Positions 8,501-18,492 are shown, counted from the stretch's first letter. The stretch: DNA of 64,000 nt from Bacillota bacterium (GCA_023426125.1 JAFABI010000109.1:62001-126000); one strand, 5' to 3'. Numbers and translations are program-made. The notes: a model not told the origin generated them from the sequence alone.

Positions 8501-10603
8501 TCAATAATTTGGGGGAACGCAGGTCATTACAACCGCAGCCGCGCCAAACCGGGACGGCACCTCTACACAGAGCCCTTCGCACATCAGCTTCTCTCCCGCG
8601 GCATCAAAAGCATCCATCCTGCAATTCCAGTATTCAACCCGGTATCTGCCGCTTGTATTCAATCCCCTCGGTGTTATGAAAATACTCCCGGCGGAATCAT
8701 CCAGCCTGTACACAAAAATCACGCTGCCGGTACCTCGAACATCCTGCAGTTGGACTGCGTTCCACCTTCTGTCTGATGTATCCCTCCATAATGGCGTCAA
8801 CTGGTAGCCTATGCTGTTATACAAAAGCTCCCGGTACGCCTTGTAAAAAGCGATATGCTCTTTTACCGTTTTTGCAATGTCTTCAGTCAGACCGGCAATA
8901 TCCCCTCCCAGCCCCATCACGCCCGGCATTGCCGTAAGCAGTAAGAAGCCGGGGTCAACCGTCTTCGAAAACTCCCACGTGGGGCCGTCTGCTGTCACGA
9001 TTGCGTTTTGGGATTCTTCCACAGGTCTCCCGCATATGGGGATGGTTTCACCCAGGGGACGCAGGATTGCCCATTTTGTCAGGCGTCCCGGCAGGAGCCG
9101 GAGCATGGCGCCCTGGTATATCTGCAGGATATCCGTGGGATTGGCATTGTCACTGATAAAATGCGCGTCGCAATTCATTTGCGACCGGATGTCAAGCCTC
9201 ATTCCACCGCCGGCGCAGCCTTCAAAGAATACCTCCGGATATTTTGACCTGAGTTTCCCGATGAGATCGTACCATGCGGTATAATACCTTAGGAATTCGC
9301 TGCCGTAAGGATCGATTCCAAGGGAAGAGTTAAAGTCAAGCTTGAGCCAGACAACGTGGTAGGTATCAATAATCCTGGAAATTTCGCCCATTATATATTC
9401 GCAGGCTTCCGAACGGGTAAGGTCCGGATAATGACAGCCGCTCCCCGTAGGGATGAACCATTCCGGATGCTCCGACAGCACCGGGACTCCCCCTCCGATC
9501 CTTTCCGGCTCCATCCAGAGACCGAAGCTAAGGCCCGCCCTGCGCACTTCGTCCGCAAATTCCCGCATTTTCCCATAAAAAGCGCTATTGGCCTTTTCCC
9601 TCCAATCCCCCGTTTGTTCATACCAGTTCCCTTCACCCGCCCCAAACCATCCGGCATCCACCGTGAAAACCTCACATCCCAGTGCCTTCGCGGCAGCCAG
9701 CTGTTTTTCGAGCCTCTCCCTGTCAAATTGATCAAACAAATCAAGCCACGTGTTATAGACCACCGGCAAGGGTTTCACAGAGGCTCCGGTTTTATGCTCC
9801 AGGAGATAGCGGTGCAGTCCTGCCGCACTCGCGGCAAGGTCGCCGTTGACGAGCTCCTGGATGAGAATTTCCGGAAGCTCAACCGTCTCCCCGGGCTTCA
9901 CTTCCAGGCAAAGATTTTCGTCGGAGAGGCCAAGCTCAACCACCGCAAACGGCAGTGAATATCCCGGTCCGGTGCGTGCAATCACTTTGATCACCCAGTT
10001 GCCTTCCGGTATCACATGAAACGCCACTCCCGTCCGCCGGCTGTTTTCCTTTATGCAAAGATAGGGTGCGGAGCCCTGTGTTGTGCGTCCGCCCTCACAG
10101 CCGAAAACAAGGCTGCCGTGATGAAGCGGCTGCCAAAAACCGTAATTTTCCTTGCACCAGCTGCTGCTCTGACTGTAAATATCATAGCTTCCCGGCGAAA
10201 ATACAAAGCGGGCAAGGCATCTTGCAACGGCGACAGTCTCATCCCCCGTATTCACAAGCCTGTCCCTCCGGCTCCAGACACCGGTCACGGGACAAAACGC
10301 CCATTGGCTTGAGAGCTTCAACCCGGTGCCGTTAAGCCGCCAGACTGCAAAAAAGCCCTCTGAATCAAAAACACAGTCCTCCAAAGCAAACCCGCCCATA
10401 TCGGATTTCGCTTTGTCCGTGCTCACACATGCAAGCTCTTTCGCATGCATGTGCCCGGAATTGTCCCCATCGATGCCGCAGGGAGCACCAAAAAGCGAAT
10501 TAAGGTTTATTTCACCGTTGGCGGCCGTAAATGCCGTAACCCCGCAGCCCGGCATCCTATAATGGTATTTGGCCGGCACGCCCGCGTTGGTATCTAATGT
10601 CAT
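8501..10603 (-). CDS. GH36 alpha-galactosidase
   Basis: Retaining alpha-galactosidase, 700 residues, cytoplasmic (no signal peptide). An N-terminal beta-supersandwich domain (about 1-280) precedes the TIM barrel, which begins YNTWLDLFDQF and holds FTVDAGWFG and GLWMEPERIGGG. The nucleophile is D423 in VWLKLDFNSS and the acid/base is D485 in HFISDNANPTD, counted from the ATG at 10603. That ATG is chosen because AAGGAG lies 8 nt upstream; the in-frame GTG at 10612 is too close to it. It follows the GH106-like gene by about 35 bp and precedes the GH78-like gene by 19 bp, so it is co-transcribed. It probably removes alpha-galactosyl residues from the oligosaccharide taken up by the operon's transporter. 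Confidence 0.92.
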   Translation of the reverse strand: MTLDTNAGVPAKYHYRMPGCGVTAFTAANGEINLNSLFGAPCGIDGDNSGHMHAKELACVSTDKAKSDMGGFALEDCVFDSEGFFAVWRLNGTGLKLSSQWAFCPVTGVWSRRDRLVNTGDETVAVARCLARFVFSPGSYDIYSQSSSWCKENYGFWQPLHHGSLVFGCEGGRTTQGSAPYLCIKENSRRTGVAFHVIPEGNWVIKVIARTGPGYSLPFAVVELGLSDENLCLEVKPGETVELPEILIQELVNGDLAASAAGLHRYLLEHKTGASVKPLPVVYNTWLDLFDQFDRERLEKQLAAAKALGCEVFTVDAGWFGAGEGNWYEQTGDWREKANSAFYGKMREFADEVRRAGLSFGLWMEPERIGGGVPVLSEHPEWFIPTGSGCHYPDLTRSEACEYIMGEISRIIDTYHVVWLKLDFNSSLGIDPYGSEFLRYYTAWYDLIGKLRSKYPEVFFEGCAGGGMRLDIRSQMNCDAHFISDNANPTDILQIYQGAMLRLLPGRLTKWAILRPLGETIPICGRPVEESQNAIVTADGPTWEFSKTVDPGFLLLTAMPGVMGLGGDIAGLTEDIAKTVKEHIAFYKAYRELLYNSIGYQLTPLWRDTSDRRWNAVQLQDVRGTGSVIFVYRLDDSAGSIFITPRGLNTSGRYRVEYWNCRMDAFDAAGEKLMCEGLCVEVPSRFGAAAVVMTCVPPNY

Positions 10604-10638
10604 TTTCCACACTCCTTATCGAATACACCCATATTGTT

Positions 10639-13600
10639 TTATTCCCTTCCGGAGCAAATCAGCTCAGGCTTTCCGTGAATTCCGAAGCAAATAAGGCAAT
10701 AATCGTCCGTCCACCCCGTAATGTCGGAAAAGCTCAAGGGGCCTACCTGATATAGCTCTCCCTCCGGATGATGGTGCGGTCCGAAGAGATTTCTGTCGGT
10801 GCTGACAAGCTCGATTGCCAGCTTGTTTTTGCCCTCGACGGCAAAAGGAAGGATGTCGGCTTCATAAGGCGCCCACAGGAAGGCTTTTGCCTCCCTTCCG
10901 TTTACATACAGCCTTACCATGGCCGCATAAGGCCTGTCCATTCTAAAAAGGATGCTCCCATATCTTTCCACGCCGGTGATCTCTACTTCCTGTTCAAGGA
11001 TGACCGCACCGGAAAAGAAAGGATAACCATTTGCGGTCATTTCGCCGCCGGACTTGAACTGCGCCGCCGCATCCAGGAAAAAACCGCCTTTTGTCCTGAA
11101 GGCGTTACGCTCTATAAGGACAAACTCATTTTTACATGCAACTTCGAATTCCCCAAGCAAATAGATATTGTCAACCTCGCTGTCAAAAGAAAGCATATTG
11201 GCCTCCGCTTCAAAGTCCTTTGCCCGCGCAAGCTTTTTCAGCGTCTCGGGGGAGTTAAAAAAACAGGTGCGGAGGATAATGCTGTTGACCCCCGGTCTCA
11301 ACTGCCCGCGAATATCGATTTTATGCAGGCACCTGTCCTTCCACCATCCCGCAGGCTTGGTCAATACCGGCTTTCCGTTGATTTCAACATTATACTTTTC
11401 TGCGTCTTCAATGATGAGAAACATATCCTTGTCCACGAAGCCGGACGTTGCCTCCACCTTGAATTCCATCGCGATATCTACATTTTGACCCAGCTCTAAA
11501 AGCTCCTTTTGCACCCGGACGACAGGTCTATTCTCCGACCACGGCCCATGGCCGACGGATAGCCTGCAGTAATCCAGCACCATGACATTAGAGCCGCACG
11601 GCTTAATATGCCATTGGTCCTGCAGCGGTATAACGTCTATATCGCCGGTCGGGCTGCATTTTACCCCTTCCTTGCTTTGAAGCATATCCGACAGCACGAT
11701 CATATGAGACTGGCGGGGGTTGAATTTCAGATTGAACCGAACGCTGCCCGGCATTTGCCGCGATGCAAGCTCACTTGTCCCGCAATTCTCCATATCCACC
11801 GTAAAGCATTTTCCCTCACCCGTGATTTCAACCTCTGCCTCGTAACCCTCCCTATCGCTCATATTCAACAGAAATATCGCTCTACCGTCCTTATAGCAAG
11901 CGGACTTGTGGTAAATATGCCTGATCTCGCGCCCGCTTTCATCCTTTATGCTGATTTCCCTGCAGCCGGCCTTTTCAAGCCTGGCCCCGATATCGCCGCA
12001 GTCCGGCTCAAGTATCGTGCAGCGGGTTTTTAATGCCTTTAACCCATCGGATTCCATCCCGTCGATCATAAACGGAAAATCCTCAAAGGCAAAAACCCCG
12101 CCTCCGCCTTCTATAAACCCCGTCAGGAGTCTGGCCGTGTTACCGGCGACCGTCGTGCAGGGAGGGATAATGACCGCATCATAACGGCATTTTCCGATAA
12201 TGAAGCGATGGTTGCTTATACTGCCATATTCGGCGATAATATCTTCATCTCCGTAATGATATTCAATATGAAGCCCCGAAAGCATTTCGCTCAGCGCAGC
12301 AAAGGAATCGTCAATATGAACCATTTCAGGATTCCTTCCATCGCTGCGGCAGCTTTCTTCAAGTGCAATCCAGCCGCTCCGCAGCGGATGGAGGATAAGT
12401 ACGCGGACAGGGCTCTCCCCGCCTGAAAGGAGCATACCGAGCCGCGCAAAGTAATCGTTGAATTTCCGGTACTCCTTCCACCAGTTGGTTTGATAGGACA
12501 AACCCGGGGGATGGTCTCTTTTCCGCAAGCCTTTAAGGGAATAGGCTTCCAGATGTGCACAGATGACATTGACCCCCAGGGAGTATTGCCATTCCGCAAT
12601 TCCCTTCAATTCCTCCAGCGAAGCCCCCCAGCCTGCCGCAGCGAACATCTCGCTTAACACCAGCTCTTTCCCCAGCTGTTCACCGACGGACGAAGCCTGC
12701 TTGACGGTCACGGGATTCCCCGTCGACCTTCCGAGCCAGTCTATGCCCGGAATGTGCATATACCGGTAAAAGCTCATGGCGGAGCCCGAGCACATGACTT
12801 GAAAATTGATGCTCTCTTCCAGGAGGACATGCCCTGTCAGCTTGCAGCCATGATCCTCGCACCATCCGCTCAGCTGCCGTGAAACGGAAGTTATAAAGAG
12901 CTCCTTTACCAGGTTCCAAAAATCATATCGTACTTTCTGATAACCTTCTACTTTGCAGTAAAGGGCAGGAAGCTTACCAATCAGATCGTAACCGTTCTTT
13001 TCATAAAAGCTGCCGGGAAGGGTCAGCGACCATGGTATACCTGTCCTGCCATACTGCGGCTCATCGGTAAAAAATCCCGGGACATTGTTCCCGAATACAT
13101 TGCCAAACCTCTCGTAATAGACTTGGTAGGTGGACTCAATAAAAGCGGCGGCAGCCTCCTTATTTAATAAATCCGTATAGTAGGGGTTCACCTGCCAGTA
13201 GGCATGTAAAAGCTTTTCACCCTGCTTGATATTTTGGGGCTCAACCCTATCATAACCGTCTTCGACCCGATAATAGCCAAGGGTTGCAGCATCCTCTGCC
13301 TCCGGTATTCCTTCAGTAATTTCAAACTTCAGGAACTTTTGCCGGTATTCCAATCCCGCGGCAGGGATTTTCCCACCCGCAAAGCCGCTTGGATAGCCAT
13401 TTTCATCATAAATCCAGGAATCCATCTCCTGTCTGTGTCCTTCGTCGATGCATGCTTCCATGCAGTCCATCCATTCTTCTTCCATATAAGGGGTCTTAAG
13501 TCCCGCGCGGGCATGCATGAAGTAGCCGCCAAGCCCGGCTTTCTTCATTTCCCGTATCTGTCGGCGCAATTCTTCCGGTTCAAGCCTGTCATTCCAGGAC

Positions 13601-13710
13601 CAGAATGGTATCCCCCTGTACTTTCCGTCCGGTTCCCTGAGCTGCGCCAGTATATCCTTGAGCATTCCGTAATATTCCTTTCGCTGCATATCGTTTTGCA
13701 TGTCATTCAT
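10639..13710 (-). CDS. Large GH106-like glycoside hydrolase (putative alpha-L-rhamnosidase)
   Basis: 1023-residue protein. It opens with RGIPFWSWNDRLEPEELR, then AGLGGYFMHARAGLKTPY and WIYDENGYPSGFAGG, a signature of a large clostridial and paenibacillar glycosidase group related to GH106 alpha-L-rhamnosidases. A TIM-barrel-like part spans about residues 20-460. A beta-rich C-terminus includes a galactose-binding-like fold near 780-960 (PVLTKPAGWW, VNGREAKAFLWAPYE). There is no signal peptide. It sits between the second permease gene and the GH36 gene in the same operon. Rhamnosidase activity is an inference from family resemblance; the group is poorly characterised and could cleave another deoxysugar or a uronate. 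Confidence 0.72.
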   Translation of the reverse strand: MNDMQNDMQRKEYYGMLKDILAQLREPDGKYRGIPFWSWNDRLEPEELRRQIREMKKAGLGGYFMHARAGLKTPYMEEEWMDCMEACIDEGHRQEMDSWIYDENGYPSGFAGGKIPAAGLEYRQKFLKFEITEGIPEAEDAATLGYYRVEDGYDRVEPQNIKQGEKLLHAYWQVNPYYTDLLNKEAAAAFIESTYQVYYERFGNVFGNNVPGFFTDEPQYGRTGIPWSLTLPGSFYEKNGYDLIGKLPALYCKVEGYQKVRYDFWNLVKELFITSVSRQLSGWCEDHGCKLTGHVLLEESINFQVMCSGSAMSFYRYMHIPGIDWLGRSTGNPVTVKQASSVGEQLGKELVLSEMFAAAGWGASLEELKGIAEWQYSLGVNVICAHLEAYSLKGLRKRDHPPGLSYQTNWWKEYRKFNDYFARLGMLLSGGESPVRVLILHPLRSGWIALEESCRSDGRNPEMVHIDDSFAALSEMLSGLHIEYHYGDEDIIAEYGSISNHRFIIGKCRYDAVIIPPCTTVAGNTARLLTGFIEGGGGVFAFEDFPFMIDGMESDGLKALKTRCTILEPDCGDIGARLEKAGCREISIKDESGREIRHIYHKSACYKDGRAIFLLNMSDREGYEAEVEITGEGKCFTVDMENCGTSELASRQMPGSVRFNLKFNPRQSHMIVLSDMLQSKEGVKCSPTGDIDVIPLQDQWHIKPCGSNVMVLDYCRLSVGHGPWSENRPVVRVQKELLELGQNVDIAMEFKVEATSGFVDKDMFLIIEDAEKYNVEINGKPVLTKPAGWWKDRCLHKIDIRGQLRPGVNSIILRTCFFNSPETLKKLARAKDFEAEANMLSFDSEVDNIYLLGEFEVACKNEFVLIERNAFRTKGGFFLDAAAQFKSGGEMTANGYPFFSGAVILEQEVEITGVERYGSILFRMDRPYAAMVRLYVNGREAKAFLWAPYEADILPFAVEGKNKLAIELVSTDRNLFGPHHHPEGELYQVGPLSFSDITGWTDDYCLICFGIHGKPELICSGRE

Positions 13711-13771
13711 GTTTTCCCGAAGTACCTCATATTTCCCGCCCGTTGCAGAACTGCCGCCAATCCCTTCATCC

Positions 13772-14617
13772 TCATGTCTTGACCGCCCCGGAGGTTATCC
13801 CTTCGATATACAACCGTGAACCAAAGAGGAACAACACAAGCAGCGGTATGGTCGCAAATACGAAACCGGCCACCATGGAGCCTATATCCAGCGTACCGGT
13901 GGCCGATTGGAATACGCGGATGGCTACGGTGATCATTTGCTTTGAGTTGGATTCGATAACCATCAGAGGCCAGATGAAATCGTTGTAATTCCCCATCATG
14001 GTCATGATGGCAAGGGTGGCCAGGATCGGTTTTGCCAGCGGCAGAGCAATCTTATAAAAGGATTTCAGTTCTGTTGCACCGTCGATCCTTGCAGCTTCAA
14101 ACAAAGCCGCCGGATGGTTTGCGATAAAGGTCCGGCAAAGCAGTATGCCGAAAACCTGCCCTCCCGCCACCCAGGGCAGCATAAGCGCCCACCAGGTATT
14201 ATACATGCCCAGGTCCTGTATAAGCTTGTAGGACGACGTCAGGGTAAGGATGCCCGGAATCATCATCCAGCTCAGGACAAGTACAAACAGGAAGTTCTTG
14301 GCCGGAAATTTCAGCCTTGCAAACACATAACCGCTCATTGCGGACAGCAGGACTGTAAAAAGCGTAGCCACAGGGACCAGCAGGGTAGAATTCACCATAT
14401 TGGGGATAAGCATATTCACTGCAATCCTGTAGTTATCCCATTGGATGGGTGCGGGCAGGGACCAGAAATTCCCGTAAATCTGTACATTTGACTTCAGAGA
14501 AAGCAATACCATCAGGATGATGGGTATAAAAGACAACGCCAGCAGAATCAGAGAGGCTGCGTAAAGCAGTATCTGTCCGATGAGCGACATCCTTTTTCTG
14601 GATTTCATTCTATTCAT
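13772..14617 (-). CDS. Sugar ABC transporter permease, MalG type
   Basis: Inner-membrane subunit with six predicted helices and the cytoplasmic EAA loop (EAARIDGATELKSFYKIALP) that docks to an ATPase. It pairs with the upstream fused permease and the SBP at 16852. AGGAG at about 14623-14628 favours the second of two adjacent ATGs (14617, or 14620). An ATG further upstream at 14656 overlaps the preceding gene's stop. No ATPase gene is present in the operon, which is usual for this transporter class, where a shared MsmX-like ATPase is encoded elsewhere. Confidence 0.9.
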   Translation of the reverse strand: MNRMKSRKRMSLIGQILLYAASLILLALSFIPIILMVLLSLKSNVQIYGNFWSLPAPIQWDNYRIAVNMLIPNMVNSTLLVPVATLFTVLLSAMSGYVFARLKFPAKNFLFVLVLSWMMIPGILTLTSSYKLIQDLGMYNTWWALMLPWVAGGQVFGILLCRTFIANHPAALFEAARIDGATELKSFYKIALPLAKPILATLAIMTMMGNYNDFIWPLMVIESNSKQMITVAIRVFQSATGTLDIGSMVAGFVFATIPLLVLFLFGSRLYIEGITSGAVKT

Positions 14618-14648
14618 CATGCTCTCCTTTTTATCCATTATTCTTCCG

Positions 14649-16625
14649 TTAATCATTGTACTCCGTATTGGCTTTCATCTTCATATTCAAGATCGTCCCC
14701 CCCAGTATGACAATGAACATGACCAGACCTAATGCACAAGCATACCCGTATTGACCGAAGCGCGTCGCGTTAAAATACAGCTCCAATCCCGGCACATAGG
14801 TGCTTGTACCCGGTCCTCCGTTTGTCAATACGAAGATATTCGTAAAATCCTGTACGGCGCCGATAAAGGTAAGGATAACCAGCATTTTTATCTGGGGCGT
14901 AATAAGCGGAAGATGTATGCGGGTAAAATTCCACCAGCCATTGCTGCCATCGGATCTCGCCGCTTCAAACAAGGATGACGGGATATCAATCAGGCCTCCG
15001 TAATAAACAAGAAATGCAAACGCATTAATAAAAGGAAAGCCCATAAAAACGATAGCCCAAATCGCCGTCCCGGGATCCCCGAGCCAGGACCTCTGAAGAT
15101 TTTCAAGTCCTACGACCGACAGCAGGTTATTTATAAGTCCTATGCCGGGATCATAGATGTTGTTCCACATAAGCGTCATAACAATTCCCGGAACGACCAT
15201 GGGAAGGACAAAAAGAAACCTGAACCAGTATTTTGCCCTATCCCTGCGCATCAGGAACACCAGCTCGGCAATCAGCACCGGTATGGTAATAATCTTTATC
15301 ATGGATGTTACCAGTAGGATTAAAAGATTCTTCGTACCAACTAAAAAATATCCTTCGGTAAACATTTTTACAAAGTTGTCCAACCCGATAAACCGGATTT
15401 CGCGGATGGAAGACTGGTGCATGTTCCAGTCGGTAAAAGAGCGCAGAAAAGCAAGGATGACAGGATAATAATTAAAAACCGCCATCAGCAAAAAGGTAGG
15501 CAGCAGCATAAGATATGCAATCCTGTATTTTGCCAGCGCCTTAAAGAACCTTCCTGCAAAACTGCGCAGAATGCCAACAGACAGGATCAGCAGAACAAGC
15601 AGGATCAGCGGAAAAATATACACAAGGACCCTCAGGACGGAGGACAGCTTATTCAGCGCCAATACATTTTCCAGCCGGCTTGTATCAAGCTCATAGATGA
15701 AATCAGCCAGCCCGGTGACAATGACCCTGCTGCCGGCAAATTGGATTCCTGTTACCGAATCCTCAAGCTTTTTGGTATAGAACAGCTTTCCCTGGGCGTC
15801 TGCCATATAGAAATTGCCTTCTTTGCTGCCGATACCGACCCATTCCATAGTATCCGATACCGAAATTGACATCCCTTCGCCATAATGATCTGCTGAAGCA
15901 ACCGTTGAAAAATTTTCATCCAAAAGATAATAGGTGTTGTTTTTGGTTAGGACAACCAGCCGCTTATTCTCCCTGACCGCTTGCATTGCAACAATTTCAT
16001 ATTTCAGCTTCTTTTTTGAAAGCTCTTTTCCTTCGAGATCAAAAAGCATTACCTCCGCTCTGTTTGTGCCAAGAATCAACCCGCTGTAATCACTGTTGAA
16101 GGAAACGCACAGCGAGGTGGAGCCAATCGCTTTTGAAAAAATCTCCCTGCCTCCCGAATCATATAACAAAAGGTCATGCTTGAACGCGTTTATACCCGCG
16201 GATACGGCGATAAGTGAACCATCCTCGTTGATGTCAATACTGTAAATCCTTCGCTGCACCTTGATAATCCCTGTTTGTTTACCACCATCTATGTCAATTA
16301 TATATACATTTCGATCTTCGCATCCCGCAAAAAGCTTACGGTTATTTGAGTCCACCTTCATTTCTCTTACCGGCCCGCTCGTATCGAATTCCCAGAGCTT
16401 TTCCCCGTCACTGCCGAAAGCAATGATCTTATTTTTGTAGGTTCCCGCAAAGGTTATCATTTTTCCTTCGTCATAAGCCAGGCTAAAATTCTGCAGTCCC
16501 GTTTTCATGGCCGATGGATACAGCAGCTCCGAAAGATTGGATGTTGAATGATTCAAGACGATCATCCCGGCATAAATCACTGCAAATAGAATCGTTAAAA
16601 GGATCCACTTTTTATGAAGCTTCAT
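14649..16625 (-). CDS. Fusion: N-terminal beta-propeller plus sugar ABC permease (MalF type)
   Basis: 658-residue protein with an unusual layout. An N-terminal membrane anchor (KKWILLTILFAVIYAGMIVL) is followed by about 290 residues of repeated four-strand blade motifs such as GEKLWEFDTSG, NVYIIDIDGG and DLLLYDSGGRE, a WD40/PQQ-like propeller. A second hydrophobic segment (VLRVLVYIFPLILLVLLIL) leads into a normal permease core of about 290 residues with the EAA loop (EAARSDGSNG) and the C-terminal signature VQDFTNIFVLTNGGPG. By topology the propeller should lie outside the cell, where it could contact the binding protein or wall glycans. The ATG at 16625 has GGAGGG upstream. The gene is intact and overlaps the next permease reading frame. 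Confidence 0.9.
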   Translation of the reverse strand: MKLHKKWILLTILFAVIYAGMIVLNHSTSNLSELLYPSAMKTGLQNFSLAYDEGKMITFAGTYKNKIIAFGSDGEKLWEFDTSGPVREMKVDSNNRKLFAGCEDRNVYIIDIDGGKQTGIIKVQRRIYSIDINEDGSLIAVSAGINAFKHDLLLYDSGGREIFSKAIGSTSLCVSFNSDYSGLILGTNRAEVMLFDLEGKELSKKKLKYEIVAMQAVRENKRLVVLTKNNTYYLLDENFSTVASADHYGEGMSISVSDTMEWVGIGSKEGNFYMADAQGKLFYTKKLEDSVTGIQFAGSRVIVTGLADFIYELDTSRLENVLALNKLSSVLRVLVYIFPLILLVLLILSVGILRSFAGRFFKALAKYRIAYLMLLPTFLLMAVFNYYPVILAFLRSFTDWNMHQSSIREIRFIGLDNFVKMFTEGYFLVGTKNLLILLVTSMIKIITIPVLIAELVFLMRRDRAKYWFRFLFVLPMVVPGIVMTLMWNNIYDPGIGLINNLLSVVGLENLQRSWLGDPGTAIWAIVFMGFPFINAFAFLVYYGGLIDIPSSLFEAARSDGSNGWWNFTRIHLPLITPQIKMLVILTFIGAVQDFTNIFVLTNGGPGTSTYVPGLELYFNATRFGQYGYACALGLVMFIVILGGTILNMKMKANTEYND

Positions 16626-16656
16626 TCCTGCTTTCCCTCCCAAGACGATATTACGG

Positions 16657-16786
16657 AGTAACGGTGAAAATATAACTGCCCGTATAAATTATAGAAAATA
16701 CAGTCCATTGCAGCCGGGGGGCCGGTCGCAGGCTTTGCCTGCTGGTCGCCCATACGGCCTGCATTTTCATAAAAACGGGGAACTAA
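16657..16786. repeat. Inverted repeat element, family B, copy 2 (interrupted)
   Basis: The left part (GGTGAAAATATAACTGCCCG, then CAGTCCATT) matches the left arm of the 98-bp palindrome at 48537-48634. The right part (GCATTTTCATAAAAACGGGG) matches its right arm. About 45 bp containing its own hairpin (GCAGGC/GCCTGC) separates the arms. It lies between the SBP stop and the fused permease start. Confidence 0.65.
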
Positions 16787-16808
16787 CCCTCCCCTGCTTT
16801 TAAAGTTA

Positions 16809-16842
16809 GGAAGGGAGGCCTCTGCTATTCAGCCTCCCTTCC
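16809..16842 (-). terminator. Stem-loop after the SBP gene
   Basis: Perfect 11-bp inverted repeat (GGAAGGGAGGC at 16809-16819, GCCTCCCTTCC at 16832-16842) ten bases beyond the SBP stop, without a long T tract. It probably causes partial termination or protects the SBP mRNA, giving more binding protein than permease. Confidence 0.6.
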
Positions 16843-16851
16843 GCAAACAGG

Positions 16852-18492
16852 CTATTTGCCCGTAGGTGCATTTGCCGGGTTATCCAGGTCGCTTTCATTG
16901 ATTTTTGCCGCTACCAAAGAATCCTTGAAATATTTATAAACATTTGTCTTATGCTTTGAAGCCCAATCGTCTACCGTTATCTTACCCGTAAAGAAATCCT
17001 GGGTATACGTGTACCATTCCCTAAGGCTCTCCTGCACATCTTCCGGTGCGCCGCGGGCGATCATCTGCCCGTATCCCTTCTGGCAGTTTCCTACCAATGT
17101 AAGATTTTCAAACAGGGAAGCATATTCTTCCGGCAGCTGGACACCGTAGACAAGCGGAGGCCCGTTGGGAACCTTGCCCGCGTTCAGGCCGGCTGTCATA
17201 AACTTGCTGAAGCCCTCCTTGGAGGAATAGTACATGAGGAAATCTATAACAAGGTCGTCATGGGCCTTATCTTTCTTAACTGCACCGAGGAAGCCCACCG
17301 CAACCTCAACCGTCCTTGCCTTCGCTTCAATCCCCGCGCCTTCCATTGAGGGCATGTTGAAGGTTCCAAGCTCGAATTTCTGTATGCCCTCAATCTTTTG
17401 ATCATTAATCTTAAAATCCTCGCCTGCAGCAATTTTTGCCATATCGTTCTTAAAGGATACAAGCCTCCAGGCGCCATCCAGCGTTATCGCCGCTTTGCCC
17501 TGGTAGAAAAGAGGTATGCCGTCTTTTGTCCCAAAGAAAGCATCCCCGCCGGCATATTTAGGGAAGACTTCCTTCAAGCTGCTCATAACCGTCTTCATGC
17601 CCTCCGAGTCCGGCTTGTATATACCGTCTTTAAGGGCTTTATATGCCCTGACAGGGTTCTGGTTGACCTTCCAGGGGTCGTCATTGAAGGGATCCGTGAT
17701 GTCCAGCTTGAATATGCCGTCAACGCTGGGGTCATAGATATAATCCCCCTCTTTCGCCCTGTATTCCTCCAAAAGGCTCCTTGTGGTCTGATCCGCATAT
17801 ACCTGTGCCAGCCATCCCATTTGATTCGCCCAGAAGCTGTTGAAATCTCCGGCGATGGAGATAGGCTGGTACCCTGCATCTTGAAGCTTTTCACATACGG
17901 CGATCAATTCCTTCCAGGTGTTTGGAGGCTGGACTCCTGCCTTGTTGAATATATCCTTGTTATAACACCATAAAACTTGCACCGACTCCAGGCTGAGACT
18001 ATTCCACGTATTGCTTGCAAGTTTCTTGTCCTGCATTTCATAATTGAACTGGTTCACCCATATGTCGCCGGAATATGGGCTTTGGGTGTTCACATATTCC
18101 ATGAAGTTTATTTCTTTTCCGTTTGCAGCCGGTCCGGCCAGGTTGATGTCTACAATATCAGCCGATGGGTTCTCAGTGCCGAACATGTTTTTTAACCATT
18201 CCGCATAGTTATCGGTAGGCTTCAAATCTACAACAACCTTTACCTTGGGATGCAAGGCCATATACCCGTCGGCAACCGCCTGCCATGCTTCCGCTGTGCC
18301 AACAGCCGCCTGTGAGTTGATATTAATGGTGCCTTCCAGCTCCGCCGCCGTTTCTTCTGTGACTTGTCCCGTTGACTCTGTAACAGCCGATGTTGACCCG
18401 TCCGGGGCCTGATTCCCGCCGCAGCCTGCAGCCATTGCTGCAAGCATCCATACTGCCATGATCAGCGACAGTACTTTTTTCTTGCTTTTCAT
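16852..18492 (-). CDS. Sugar ABC transporter substrate-binding lipoprotein (operon 1)
   Basis: 546-residue extracellular binding protein. The N-terminus KSKKKVLSLIMAVWMLAAMA ends in a lipobox-like AAGC with the lipidated Cys at position 24, followed by a Ser/Thr/Glu-rich linker. The body is a family-1 type solute-binding fold (AEAWQAVADGYMALHPKVKV; GKAAITLDGAWR). AGGAGG 7 nt before the ATG at 18492 decides the start; further in-frame codons upstream to 18579 are not translated on this reading. First gene of the operon with the fused permease. The ligand is unknown, but the operon enzymes suggest an alpha-galactose/rhamnose-bearing plant oligosaccharide. Confidence 0.9.
   Translation of the reverse strand: MKSKKKVLSLIMAVWMLAAMAAGCGGNQAPDGSTSAVTESTGQVTEETAAELEGTININSQAAVGTAEAWQAVADGYMALHPKVKVVVDLKPTDNYAEWLKNMFGTENPSADIVDINLAGPAANGKEINFMEYVNTQSPYSGDIWVNQFNYEMQDKKLASNTWNSLSLESVQVLWCYNKDIFNKAGVQPPNTWKELIAVCEKLQDAGYQPISIAGDFNSFWANQMGWLAQVYADQTTRSLLEEYRAKEGDYIYDPSVDGIFKLDITDPFNDDPWKVNQNPVRAYKALKDGIYKPDSEGMKTVMSSLKEVFPKYAGGDAFFGTKDGIPLFYQGKAAITLDGAWRLVSFKNDMAKIAAGEDFKINDQKIEGIQKFELGTFNMPSMEGAGIEAKARTVEVAVGFLGAVKKDKAHDDLVIDFLMYYSSKEGFSKFMTAGLNAGKVPNGPPLVYGVQLPEEYASLFENLTLVGNCQKGYGQMIARGAPEDVQESLREWYTYTQDFFTGKITVDDWASKHKTNVYKYFKDSLVAAKINESDLDNPANAPTGK

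Noticed and set aside
7244..9958. Long open frames opposite the GH78-like and GH36 genes
   Set aside because: They mirror well-supported glycosidase genes with conserved catalytic motifs; the translations have no domain sense.
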